Assembly: GCF_900107235.1 (NCBI RefSeq)
Contig: NZ_FNPF01000017.1
Coordinates: 1-64,000 of the forward strand
DNA from: Citreimonas salinaria
GTDB taxonomy: Bacteria > Pseudomonadota > Alphaproteobacteria > Rhodobacterales > Rhodobacteraceae
Length of the DNA: 64,000 nt
Reading direction: 5' to 3'
Position 1 is the stretch's first letter. Every line of letters begins with the position of its first letter. Made by a program: the position numbers and the translations under genes. The notes below the pieces were generated by a model that did no database searches, was not told the DNA's origin, and saw nothing but the letters and a program-made list of their open reading frames with translations. Below are positions 14,838-22,798 of the stretch, piece by piece.

Positions 14838-15344
14838 ATGCGCGACTATGCCACCAACCGGCGATGGTCTGACCAATACCTTCCCCGGGTAAAGCAGATC
14901 ATCGCCGAGCATCTGTTGACCGAGGCGCCCGATCCGCTGGACTGGCACGAAGCCACGGACTTGGTGACCATGGACGTGAACCTCCGCCATGTCGCCGTCA
15001 GGGTTCGCCGCCCAGGTTATGCCCAGCGGTATCCATTCGACTTCACGGTGCGCTCCTCGCTGCCCTCCGGCGCCGAAACCGAACTAAGCAAGATAGTGAA
15101 CGGGCACGGCGACTGGATGTTTTATGGGCACGCCAGCGCTTCGGGTGACGGCATCGACGCATGGTGGTTGATCGACTTGAGGGCGTTCCGTGCCGCCCTG
15201 ATCCGCCGAGGCATGGCCGGGAATGGCATCCGGTGCGGGAACAGGCGCAATGCGGACGGCACGTGCTTCACATGGTTTGATGTGCGGTCCTTCCCGCAGT
15301 ACCCGCCGCTTGTGGTCAGTGCCAGCCGGCCGCTGCTCATCTAG
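14838..15344 (+). CDS. Conserved-type phage/island hypothetical protein
   Basis: A 168-aa protein of a type I recall from alphaproteobacterial prophages, without assigned function. Pattern: YLPRVKQIIAEHLL, ATDLVTMDVNLRHVAVRVRR, YPFDFTVRSSLPSGAETELS, GDWMFYGHA, WWLIDLRAFRAAL, CGNRRNADGT and DVRS. The alternating strands with conserved D, E and K/R residues could hide a PD-(D/E)XK-like nuclease fold; this is speculative. A decayed second copy of its C-terminal part lies at 20388-20545. It is the last gene of the repressor-controlled operon. Confidence 0.6.
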   Translation: MRDYATNRRWSDQYLPRVKQIIAEHLLTEAPDPLDWHEATDLVTMDVNLRHVAVRVRRPGYAQRYPFDFTVRSSLPSGAETELSKIVNGHGDWMFYGHASASGDGIDAWWLIDLRAFRAALIRRGMAGNGIRCGNRRNADGTCFTWFDVRSFPQYPPLVVSASRPLLI

Positions 15345-15351
15345 GGGACGA

Positions 15352-15696
15352 TCAGCGGCACCAGTTTGCGTTCTTCGACGCCTTGGCCAACCCGCGCTCC
15401 ATCAGCCCTTCACGGATGTCGCGGCCGTCGCTGCCGTAGAGGACTGCTAAATCCCGCCCGTAGCCGCCCGCGCCACGCCCGATGATGCAGAGTTGCCCCG
15501 GCATCATGGATCGAACGTAGCCGGTTGCTTGTGCACCCAGCTTCGCCTCCGACCGGCACTGCGGTTTCCACGTCTCCGGCGTGTCGAATGGCGCGTTCCC
15601 TTCGCCGGTCAGGCGGGCGTTGCTGCCGGACAGGCGGACGGTATCTCCATCGATGATCATGGCGGCGGTCACGGCAAGGACAGCGAGGCAGGACAT
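15352..15696 (-). CDS. Staphylococcal-nuclease-like secreted nuclease
   Basis: A 114-aa protein. After a short hydrophobic N-terminus (MSCLAVLAVTAA) comes the SNase core: MIIDGDTVRL with Asp16/Asp18, ARL with Arg28, DTPET with Asp38-Thr39-Glu41, and GYGRDLAVLY with Arg81, matching the SNase D21/R35/D40-T41-E43/R87 set. The catalytic residues all seem present, so it may be an active Ca-dependent nuclease exported to the periplasm. It is shorter than typical SNase proteins. It faces the operon ending at 15344. An Excalibur-domain protein, a domain often fused to SNase, is encoded separately at 18396. Confidence 0.78.
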   Translation of the reverse strand: MSCLAVLAVTAAMIIDGDTVRLSGSNARLTGEGNAPFDTPETWKPQCRSEAKLGAQATGYVRSMMPGQLCIIGRGAGGYGRDLAVLYGSDGRDIREGLMERGLAKASKNANWCR

Positions 15697-15856
15697 ATAC
15701 GTAGCTCCGAGCTTTTAATGGACGTGGGTAGACCCTACCTCCTAGCATTTCGTGTACGGCGCCGATCAGTTACCCGACCCGGCTGATGCTGAGGCGTTCA
15801 TAGACCATTAACCATGCCGCGTGCACCTTCTGACCGGTTCAGAAGGATATCGATCA

Positions 15857-16801
15857 ATGTTGCGCTTGCCAGGGTGGATCGCGCGGCAACTGGAGGCCCC
15901 GGGGCATGGACGCCGGTCGCTGCCGAAAGGCGCCGCGGGACGAAGGCGCCGAAGCGGGTACGGGTTTGCGGAAGATCCCGTTCAGGGGCTGAAGGAGCTG
16001 GAGGCGCGACTTCCCCCGCCCGGCGTAGAAACGCAGCCGGCCTATCCGCCGACCTATGTGCATCGGGATCGACTTGATCCGCGGAACGCTGCCGGCGGCG
16101 GGCTGATCACCGACGACCAAGGGAACAAGAGGCCACACTACCACGGGCACAGGGAGCGCCTGCGCCAGCGGTTCCTGAAGGGCGGTCACGAGCCGATGCC
16201 CGAGTACGAGATCCTGGAACTCGTACTGTTCAACGCGATCCCGCGCATCGATGTGAAGCCGCTGGCAAAGCGCCTGCTCGCAGAGTTCGGCGACCTGAGC
16301 GGCGTCGTGGCCGCTCCGGAGCATCGCATCCTCCAGGTCGCCGGCGCCACCCAGAAGGTGTTCATCCAGCTCCAGCTTGCCCAGGCAATGGCCGTACGAA
16401 TGAGCAAGGCGAGAACGCTGCAGAGGGACGTGCTGTCATCATGGGCCGCGCTCCTCGAATACTGCCGCACCGCGATGGCGCACAGGGACACGGAGCAGTT
16501 CCGCGTGCTTTACCTCGATCGCAAGAACACGCTGATCGCCGACGAGGCGCAGGCCGAGGGGACCATCGACCATGTGCCCGTCTACCCGCGGGAAATCGCC
16601 AAGCGATGCCTCGTCCTGAACGCCTCCGCCATCATCCTAGTTCACAACCACCCGTCCGGGGACACCACCCCAAGCGCTCAAGACGTCCGTATGACGGACG
16701 AGGTCATCGCCGCGCTTTCTACGCTTTCGGTGACCGTCCATGATCATGTCATTGTCGGCAAGGAGGCGGAATACTCGTTCCGCAGGAACGGGGTGCTATA
16801 G
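15857..16801 (+). CDS. radC: RadC-family JAB/MPN-domain protein
   Basis: A 314-aa protein from the ATG at 15857 (AGAAGGAT upstream; the frame is open from 15821). The middle has HGHRERLRQRFLKGG and the UPF0758 N-terminal helical domain (YEILELVLFNAIPRIDVKPL). The C-terminus has the JAMM metal site: HNHPSG at 263-268 and Asp276 in TPSAQDVRMT. RadC-like proteins are frequent on phage and conjugative elements; their biochemical role is not established. The extra basic N-terminal 90 residues are unlike chromosomal RadC. Probably cargo acting on recombination or anti-restriction. Confidence 0.88.
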   Translation: MLRLPGWIARQLEAPGHGRRSLPKGAAGRRRRSGYGFAEDPVQGLKELEARLPPPGVETQPAYPPTYVHRDRLDPRNAAGGGLITDDQGNKRPHYHGHRERLRQRFLKGGHEPMPEYEILELVLFNAIPRIDVKPLAKRLLAEFGDLSGVVAAPEHRILQVAGATQKVFIQLQLAQAMAVRMSKARTLQRDVLSSWAALLEYCRTAMAHRDTEQFRVLYLDRKNTLIADEAQAEGTIDHVPVYPREIAKRCLVLNASAIILVHNHPSGDTTPSAQDVRMTDEVIAALSTLSVTVHDHVIVGKEAEYSFRRNGVL

Positions 16802-17051
16802 CTCCAAACCTCAGAGATTAATTCCGCTCGTCTCAACTCCACTTCTAAGACATTGGCTGTTAAGCTGTTCGCTAAGGCAGAACGATGGTAAGCAGGGGGG
16901 GCGGCCACCAGTCCAGAACCGCAAAATGTAGGCGGTCGACCGGTCTGGACGGGCGCTCAACCCGGCGTGACGAAAGGACTTGCTGTCCTAAAAAACTCCC
17001 CAAAATATTTTCGAAAATATTGCCATCTTAGAAGAGGACGGCACGCAAAAA

Positions 17052-18353
17052 ATGAAATCTGATAAGAGGCAGGTTGCGCACCTCAGCGATATGAGTCGCT
17101 CGAAGATTGATGAGCACGTTGCTGCAGTTCAATTGGCATTCGACGAGGACTGGCTCATTAATCATGGAGACAACATCGTTAGAAATCTATGGCATAGGAC
17201 GGATGCAGGTGCGACAAATGAAATTATCAATCTAGGATACGCGCTGATCGAGGCGGACAAGAAGAAAGCCGGTCTTGCTTCAAGCTTCGCGAGGAGGATC
17301 AAGAAGCAAGAGATCAATAACCAGAGAGGCCTCCTGTTCGAACTGTTCGTGATCGGGTGCATGTTCGCGCGTCGTGGCCGCGTTGAGCCAACGCCAGCGA
17401 ACGAGCCTGGCTACGACTTACGGATCTCCTTCCAGGACGGCGGTGAACTTCTTCTATCACTCAAAAGCTGGGGAACTTCGACGCATGAACGAACCTTTCG
17501 AAAAAAGGCAGCGCGCCTAGATCAATTTGTTCAGAAGATTGCGCATGAAACAGCGTGCCACTCAGTAAATGTTCGAGCTGCCGCAGCCAGCTATCCGGAA
17601 GAAAAGGCATGGTCTTCACTTCGCTCGGCTTGTCAGGAGGCGCTTAGAGGTCAGCCGACTGAACGTTCGTCACGCTATGTCGGAGATGAATGGATGCTGG
17701 TCATTGGGCCGGTATGGTCGCCCAACGGCCCAATTTGTCGAAACAGATTGTCGCACGAAGTGTTCGTTCTTAGCCCTTACCACAAAAACGAGATTCCAAA
17801 TTTTCGCGATAAGCTTAAGGGTGCGATTAACAATGCTGAGAGATATGTCAAAGAATCTCCTAATCGAGCGCACGGCATTATCGCGCGTGTGCCAACGAAC
17901 CTCTCATGGTCGGACGCTAACGCAGTCGTCAAAAATCATTTCGATGACAATCCAAATGGACCAATCGGGATCGTATTTCTGATACAGACGGCCGTGATCA
18001 CCGACGAGTCTGGCCGCTCGATGCAGCAGTTCTTTGTCCAAACGCACGTCTCGAAGGGGCACAAGTCTTGGAGTTCACCAGAGCGGGATTTCGGACTGCG
18101 CTTGCTTCTTGGGGTGGTCAGCGACAAGGCCTCTAAGAACGTAATTGCGAGTGACGATGGACAAAATATTGATTTAGAAGATTTCTACCATTACCATTCA
18201 GGGGATCTCTTCGTGCGGTTCGACGGAAACGAGGGCACGCTTGCGCGCCTCGCTCCCGGATTGCGGCAACACGCTGTAATGCGTATCGGTGCAAATGAAG
18301 TCGTCTTTTCGGGGATATTTCCGCAGAACGACGACCTTATCATGTTCGACTAA
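17052..18353 (+). CDS. Unknown 433-aa cargo protein, possible PD-(D/E)XK-like nuclease
   Basis: Visibly AT-richer than its neighbours and flanked by gene-poor DNA (250 bp before, 42 bp after). Residues about 88-140 read QRGLLFELFVIGCMFARRGR, PGYDLRISF and ELLLSLKSWG. Glu97, Asp122 and Lys138 are arranged as in restriction-like folds, but the usual acidic residue before Lys is Ser136. The rest (170-433) is an alternating strand/helix region without known motif. Its place between radC and secreted proteins in an island is typical of defence cargo. Function is unknown; a nuclease or defence role is inferred. AGAGGAC precedes the ATG. Confidence 0.6.
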   Translation: MKSDKRQVAHLSDMSRSKIDEHVAAVQLAFDEDWLINHGDNIVRNLWHRTDAGATNEIINLGYALIEADKKKAGLASSFARRIKKQEINNQRGLLFELFVIGCMFARRGRVEPTPANEPGYDLRISFQDGGELLLSLKSWGTSTHERTFRKKAARLDQFVQKIAHETACHSVNVRAAAASYPEEKAWSSLRSACQEALRGQPTERSSRYVGDEWMLVIGPVWSPNGPICRNRLSHEVFVLSPYHKNEIPNFRDKLKGAINNAERYVKESPNRAHGIIARVPTNLSWSDANAVVKNHFDDNPNGPIGIVFLIQTAVITDESGRSMQQFFVQTHVSKGHKSWSSPERDFGLRLLLGVVSDKASKNVIASDDGQNIDLEDFYHYHSGDLFVRFDGNEGTLARLAPGLRQHAVMRIGANEVVFSGIFPQNDDLIMFD

Positions 18354-18395
18354 ATTACCTGCTCTTCCTTCCACCGCAGACAGTCAATCGATGAT

Positions 18396-18665
18396 CTAGC
18401 AGAGGTTCTCGCAGGGAATACCGTCGTTATCCCGGTCCAACCGCCCACCCCACGAGCAGTTGCGCATCAGCCAGTAAGCTTCGTCGCAGCTGCCCACTGT
18501 CCTCGAACAGGTCTTGCGCGGCGAGCATGAGTACGACTGGGCCAACTGGAGGAGGCGCTCGGTAGGAGATTTCCAATCCTCACGCGCCTCTTGCCCGAAC
18601 TGTGAAGCGGCTGACGCTGCAGACGCACTTGCAGCGACTACGCAGGCGATAAAGATCCATTTCAT
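18396..18665 (-). CDS. Secreted Excalibur-domain protein
   Basis: An 89-aa protein; ATG at 18665 has GGAGGAG upstream. A signal peptide ([20 protein letters not shown]) is followed by a spacer and the Excalibur motif: CSRTVGSCDEAYWLMRNC, then LDRDNDGIPCENLC, with the DxDxDGxxCE calcium-binding loop and paired Cys residues. Excalibur domains bind Ca and are commonly attached to SNase-type nucleases or found on surface proteins. An SNase homologue lies 2.7 kb away on the same strand, so both may work in the periplasm. Confidence 0.85.
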   Translation of the reverse strand: MKWIFIACVVAASASAASAASQFGQEAREDWKSPTERLLQLAQSYSCSPRKTCSRTVGSCDEAYWLMRNCSWGGRLDRDNDGIPCENLC

Positions 18666-18749
18666 GAAATTGCTCCTCCAGGACAAGCCGATGCCAATAT
18701 TCTCCTGAGGCGGCGGCTGTGCGCCCTCCCAGGCTCGGGGTGCGGTAGA

Positions 18750-19622
18750 TTACCTGCGTGAGATGCCGCCGCTCACTTCGATACCTTCGATGGTGGCCAA
18801 AACGGTGGCGAGCCGCTTTTCATCCGGCGGGTGCGTTCCCCAGAAGCTCAGCCTACCGTTGGCGGTGCGCTTCCCTTCGGGACGTGCGAAGAAGCGAGCG
18901 CCCTTCACGGGGTCGTACCCGGCGGCCTTGGTGATCGCGGTCCCGATCACGTCGCTTTCGAGCTCGTACGTCTGGGAATAGGCCATCTGACCAACGCCCG
19001 CCCCTAGCTCGATGCTGTTCTGCATGTCCCGCTGATCGTTGCCAGTGTAGCGGTACGGGTTGGCAGCAGTGGCCGAAGCCTGTCCGTAAGCCGTCAACGC
19101 ACCCAGGATGAGGGCGCCGGCTACGGCCTGCTGCTGCTGCTTGTGACTGTGCTGGCCGATGTGGTGGCCCATCTCGTGACCGAGAACGAAGGCAAGCTCG
19201 TCCGGATTTCGCGCGTCCGCGATCATCGGGATGGTGAAGCCGACGACGGGTTTCCCAGCGTCGTTGTAGGTCTGATATGCATTGCGGCCCTCCATCGAAG
19301 TGTCGACCACAATCTGGATATCGCAGTCGAAGTTCTCCCGATCCGCGGTTTCCTGCTTACAGAACCGCTCCGCGACGGGCTCCACTCGGCTCACGACCTG
19401 CCGAAACTGAGCAACGGCCTGCTGGTCCGAAAGTCGACGGCCGGCCACTGCAGTCGTCGGGTTCTGCTCTTCGGCAAACATGGAAGCCGCCACGCTGACG
19501 TGTTCCTCAGATGCATCCGGCACGGCGTAGGTTGTGCTGCAGGCGGAAACGGAAAGCACGGCTAGGGCGCCAAGCGCTCGGCGGGCGAATACGCGGAACC
19601 TGGAACTGATCAATGGAATCAC
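18750..19622 (-). CDS. M48-family metallopeptidase lipoprotein
   Basis: A 290-aa protein with an N-terminal signal ending in lipobox VSAC (Cys28), so probably a lipoprotein. The zinc site is H149-E150-M-G-H153 in VLGHEMGHHIGQH, with third ligand Glu222 in YELESDVIGT, as in M48/LoiP/YggG peptidases. The C-terminal FWGTHPPDEKRL motif is also typical of the family (S.THP). It would degrade or mature envelope proteins. It is unusual as island cargo; homologues are normally chromosomal. Confidence 0.9.
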   Translation of the reverse strand: MIPLISSRFRVFARRALGALAVLSVSACSTTYAVPDASEEHVSVAASMFAEEQNPTTAVAGRRLSDQQAVAQFRQVVSRVEPVAERFCKQETADRENFDCDIQIVVDTSMEGRNAYQTYNDAGKPVVGFTIPMIADARNPDELAFVLGHEMGHHIGQHSHKQQQQAVAGALILGALTAYGQASATAANPYRYTGNDQRDMQNSIELGAGVGQMAYSQTYELESDVIGTAITKAAGYDPVKGARFFARPEGKRTANGRLSFWGTHPPDEKRLATVLATIEGIEVSGGISRR

Positions 19623-19729
19623 CCTTTACCTGTGGTGCGCCGATAACGCGAACGTGAAGAAGCTGGCAAATTGCCCCGCTCCTGTAAAGGAATACGTCCA
19701 GAGGATTGTCTGGGAGGGAGTAGGCGAGG

Positions 19730-20359
19730 ATGTGCAACCTCTACTCATTGTCGAAAGGACAAGCCGCGATCCGGCAGCTCTTCGACGGCATCACGGATCG
19801 CGCCGGCAATCTGCCCGAGCTGACCGAACTCTACCCGGACTACAGCGCTCCCATCGTGCGGCACGGTGCAGACGGGCTGGAACTGGCGCAGGCAAGGTGG
19901 GGGATGCCCTCGCCGCAGTTCGCATTGAAAGGCAAGAAGGTCGACCGCGGCGTGACGAACATACGCAACACCGCGTCGCCGCACTGGCGCAGGTGGCTTG
20001 CCGCGCAGCACCGTTGCCTTGTGCCCTTCACGGCCTTCTCGGAGCCCAGCCGCAACGCGGAAGGCAAGTACGAGCCCGTGTGGTTCGCGCTTAATGAAGA
20101 CCAGCCCATTGCGTTCTTCGCCGGGATCACAATTTCCGGTTGGACGTCAGTCAGGAAGATCAAGGAGGGCGAGGTGACAGCGGATCTCTACGGGTTTCTG
20201 ACGACCGAGCCCAACGCGGAAGTCGGCGCGGTGCACCCGAAGGCCATGCCTGTCATCCTGACGAACCAGGAAGAGCGTGACGTTTGGCTGAGGGCGCCTT
20301 GGGGAGAGGCGAAGGCACTGCAGCAGCCGTTGCCTGACGGCGCGCTGGTTGTCGCGTAG
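19730..20359 (+). CDS. SRAP-domain protein (YedK/HMCES family)
   Basis: A 209-aa SOS response-associated peptidase family protein. The catalytic Cys2 follows the initiator Met (MCNLYSL). Other family residues are Asn77 in [10 protein letters not shown], Glu105 in FTAFSEPS and His169 in [12 protein letters not shown]. The family cross-links to abasic sites in ssDNA through Cys2 and shields them. Mobile elements often carry extra copies. GGAGGGAG precedes the start at 19730. The island copy may protect ssDNA during element replication, together with the PC4-like protein; that link is inference. Confidence 0.9.
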   Translation: MCNLYSLSKGQAAIRQLFDGITDRAGNLPELTELYPDYSAPIVRHGADGLELAQARWGMPSPQFALKGKKVDRGVTNIRNTASPHWRRWLAAQHRCLVPFTAFSEPSRNAEGKYEPVWFALNEDQPIAFFAGITISGWTSVRKIKEGEVTADLYGFLTTEPNAEVGAVHPKAMPVILTNQEERDVWLRAPWGEAKALQQPLPDGALVVA

Positions 20360-20387
20360 CTTCTAATGCAGCGCGTCAGGCTATCCA

Positions 20388-20545
20388 ACTTTCGCGCGGT
20401 GATGACCCTTCGAGGTATGGCGAGAAGCACCTCCGATGCGGGAACAGGCGCAACTCGGACGGCACCTGATTCACCCCGTTCGACGTCCGCTCGCTCCCTG
20501 CGCATCCGCCCGTTGTCATCGCTGCATCAGTTCAAGAATCGTCGT
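20388..20545 (+). pseudogene. Decayed C-terminal fragment related to gene at 14838
   Basis: Frame 1 reads FRAVMTLRGMARS; after a frameshift near 20435 a second frame reads CGNRRNSDGT, then TGA at 20467-20469, then FTPFDVRSLPAHPPVVIAAS. The intact gene at 14838 reads FRAALIRRGMAGNGIRCGNR, RNADGTCFTWFDVRSFPQYP and PLVVSAS at its end. The match across one frameshift and one nonsense codon shows a remnant of a second copy of this family. Its 5' part is missing or replaced by the SRAP gene. Confidence 0.78.
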
Positions 20546-20551
20546 CTGTAA

Positions 20552-21427
20552 GTGATTGAATGTCTTTCGACAGAAGCCGTAACGTCCCAGAAGCTTTTCG
20601 GGTCAGTGGGGGCGTCACAGTTGGAGTGCGAGGCGGTTTCCTTCGTCAGGAGAGCTGAGAGCGGCCGATCCAGACCCCCTCTAGTAATGGCTGAAATCCC
20701 GGAAGGGGGCACCATCGATGTCTGGATCAAAGCCCCGAAACTGCATGCAACAATCTCCGATGCCGCTCCTGCCCGGGAGTGGATGGCGGCCAGGGTTGCT
20801 GAAGCCCTCGGTCTGCCATGCCCGCCGCCTGTCAAGGTGCGCATCACTCATGAATTCGTGGGTAGCATCCAGGATGCTGAACTCGTAAACGCTTTCAACT
20901 CAGGCGGAGAGGTGGTTTTCGGCGCTCTGCACCTAGGCGCCGGCTGGCGCCGCTGGAGCGAGGCCGCTGGTATGCCTCAAAGGATGCACCAACTTCATGG
21001 GGAAGCCTACCTTTTCGATACGATCATCCAGAACTGGGACAGGCGGATCGCTAATCCTAACATGTTGAAGAAGGGCGACGAGTTCAGACTGATTGACCAT
21101 GAGGAGGCGTTTGTGTCGGCCACGGGGGCCGACGAAGACCGCGACGTAGTGCGCAAGCCATGGGAGGCGTTCGGTATTGACAACTTCATTGCCGGCGACA
21201 TGCAGCATCCGTTCTGGCGACGGCTGAAACCGAGCAATCATGTTGACTTTGGACGAGCGGCCGACGCTTGGAAAAGTCTACCTGACGACACATTTTCCCT
21301 GTATGCGGCCGAAGCATCCGGTGACTGGGGCCGGGCAACTTGTGATAGTATCGCGGCGTACCTGGATGACGCTCGCCGGAACATCGAAGCAGTGGTAGAC
21401 GCTATCCAACGGGCACGAGAGCAGTGA
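20552..21427 (+). CDS. HipA-like kinase (HipA_2 type)
   Basis: A 291-aa protein from a GTG start. The pattern fits the short HipA-like kinase family: VWIKAPK with candidate ATP-binding Lys60, HGEAYLFDTIIQNWDRRIAN with catalytic Asp163, NPNMLKK, and LIDHEEAF with metal-binding Asp182. There is no HipB-like partner; instead the stop overlaps a DUF3037 gene by ATGA, a recurrent pairing. HipA proteins phosphorylate translation targets such as GltX; targets of this subtype are not known. A toxin or defence role on a mobile element is plausible. Confidence 0.8.
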   Translation: MIECLSTEAVTSQKLFGSVGASQLECEAVSFVRRAESGRSRPPLVMAEIPEGGTIDVWIKAPKLHATISDAAPAREWMAARVAEALGLPCPPPVKVRITHEFVGSIQDAELVNAFNSGGEVVFGALHLGAGWRRWSEAAGMPQRMHQLHGEAYLFDTIIQNWDRRIANPNMLKKGDEFRLIDHEEAFVSATGADEDRDVVRKPWEAFGIDNFIAGDMQHPFWRRLKPSNHVDFGRAADAWKSLPDDTFSLYAAEASGDWGRATCDSIAAYLDDARRNIEAVVDAIQRAREQ

Positions 21428-22236
21428 ACAAGCACGCTTACACATACTCGGTTCTACAGTACCGCCATGACGTCTGGTCTGGCGAATGTATGAATGTGGG
21501 CGTTCTCGTGTACTGCCCAGACTTGGGTTACCTGAAGCTGCAGACACGCACAGGCGGATCGCGACTGAGTAATGCGTTCCCCGGAATCAATCGAAAAGCC
21601 CTTCTCCACGACATGCGTGAACTTGAGCGCTGGTTCGATAGGAAGTGCAGTGAGCGCGGGTCGGAGTGGATGTGGCGCTCGGCGCACGACGTCGGCCTGC
21701 GACTTCTCGGGGATGACGACAGTAGCTTCCGCTGGCACCTGAATGGGACTGGAGTGACAAACGATCCCGCCTCTACCCAAGATCAGCTGTTTCATCGTTT
21801 TGTGACTCAACACGATCCCGAGCCTGGGCGGGTCCCTCGCACTGACGAACAAGTCTTTGAAGTTGTGAGGAGCAAGCTGAAAACGTCCGAGATCCTGTCT
21901 CGAATGGAACCGCACACGGTTCGAAGCAACTATTCCGAGTTCACCTTCGAGCATTCCTTTAGGAATGGGCGGTGGCATTGCATTCAAGCAATTTCTTTAG
22001 ACTCGGCGGACGCCGAGCAGATGCAAAGGAAAGCTGAGCGTTGGGCTGGCGTTCTTGTCGGCATATCCGAGGCTCCGGAGCCCTTCACGGTTTACATGGT
22101 TACAGGGCGGCCTACGAAGGCCGACCTAACCAAACAATATGAACGTATGATGGAGTTACTGCGGCACGCTCCAACGAAGCCCCTGGTCCTCGATGAGGAA
22201 GAAGCGGATGAAATTGGCAGGCGCATAATCGGCTAA
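21424..22236 (+). CDS. DUF3037-domain protein, partner of HipA-like kinase
   Basis: A 270-aa protein. The N-terminus (YTYSVLQYRHDVWSGECMNV, then GVLVYCPDLGYL) is the DUF3037 signature, and RLSNAFPGINRKALLHDMR continues it. The C-terminal part has no recognised motif. Its start overlaps the HipA-like gene stop by ATGA, so the two are made together. DUF3037 proteins commonly accompany HipA_2 kinases, suggesting a two-gene system (kinase plus modulator). Which is toxic and which protective is unknown. Confidence 0.82.
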   Translation: MNKHAYTYSVLQYRHDVWSGECMNVGVLVYCPDLGYLKLQTRTGGSRLSNAFPGINRKALLHDMRELERWFDRKCSERGSEWMWRSAHDVGLRLLGDDDSSFRWHLNGTGVTNDPASTQDQLFHRFVTQHDPEPGRVPRTDEQVFEVVRSKLKTSEILSRMEPHTVRSNYSEFTFEHSFRNGRWHCIQAISLDSADAEQMQRKAERWAGVLVGISEAPEPFTVYMVTGRPTKADLTKQYERMMELLRHAPTKPLVLDEEEADEIGRRIIG

Positions 22237-22273
22237 GCGGACCAAGAAGGTTGCGCCGCCATCTCGAACCGCG

Positions 22274-22597
22274 TTAGATGGCAAACTCCTCCAGCGATTG
22301 CCCCGCTTCCAGCCGCTCTTTAATCCAGCGCGGCTGACGTCCACGCCCCGACCAGGTTAGCTCAGGGTTTTCGGGGTGGCGGTACTTCGCGGGTCGGGCA
22401 GCTCGCGTCCCGGACTTGGACCGCGCGCTCCCGACAATATCGGCCAGCGATATGCCATACTCTGCGGCTGCTTTCTCTGCGGCCGCCCGCGCTTCGTAGC
22501 GGCGCCGCTTCTCATAGCTGACGATGGCCCGGTCGATGTCCTTTCGAAGCTGCTTGAGGTCCTGGATGTCCATCTGGTCGAGTTCGTTTTTCTGCAT
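22274..22597 (-). CDS. H-NS-family (HvrA-like) nucleoid protein
   Basis: A 107-aa protein. An N-terminal coiled coil (LDQMDIQDLKQLRKDIDRAI to about 48) mediates oligomerisation. A linker is followed by the H-NS DNA-binding motif: KYRHPENPELTWSGRGRQPR, then WIKERLEAGQSLEEF. Proteins of this class bind AT-rich DNA in the minor groove and silence foreign genes. An island-borne copy may silence the AT-richer cargo of the element or interfere with the host H-NS. Confidence 0.92.
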   Translation of the reverse strand: MQKNELDQMDIQDLKQLRKDIDRAIVSYEKRRRYEARAAAEKAAAEYGISLADIVGSARSKSGTRAARPAKYRHPENPELTWSGRGRQPRWIKERLEAGQSLEEFAI

Positions 22598-22798
22598 TCA
22601 GCCCTCACGATTGCTGAAACCAATTCGCCTGCGGTAAGTGCCTCAGGTTCTTCGAATTGTAAATCGCCCGCCTAGCGGCTCACACCGGAAGCTATCCCGG
22701 GCTTCCTCAGCCGGTAGTGGGTTTCAGTTTTCTCGCACCTGCATGTTTCTTGCGACGCCACAGCCACCTCCCTCCCCGACACCAATGGGGAAAGATAA

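Noticed and set aside
16802-17051. Hidden gene or RNA between radC and the 433-aa gene
   Set aside because: 250 bp, AT-richer, with stop codons in all frames and no clear hairpin; probably a promoter region.
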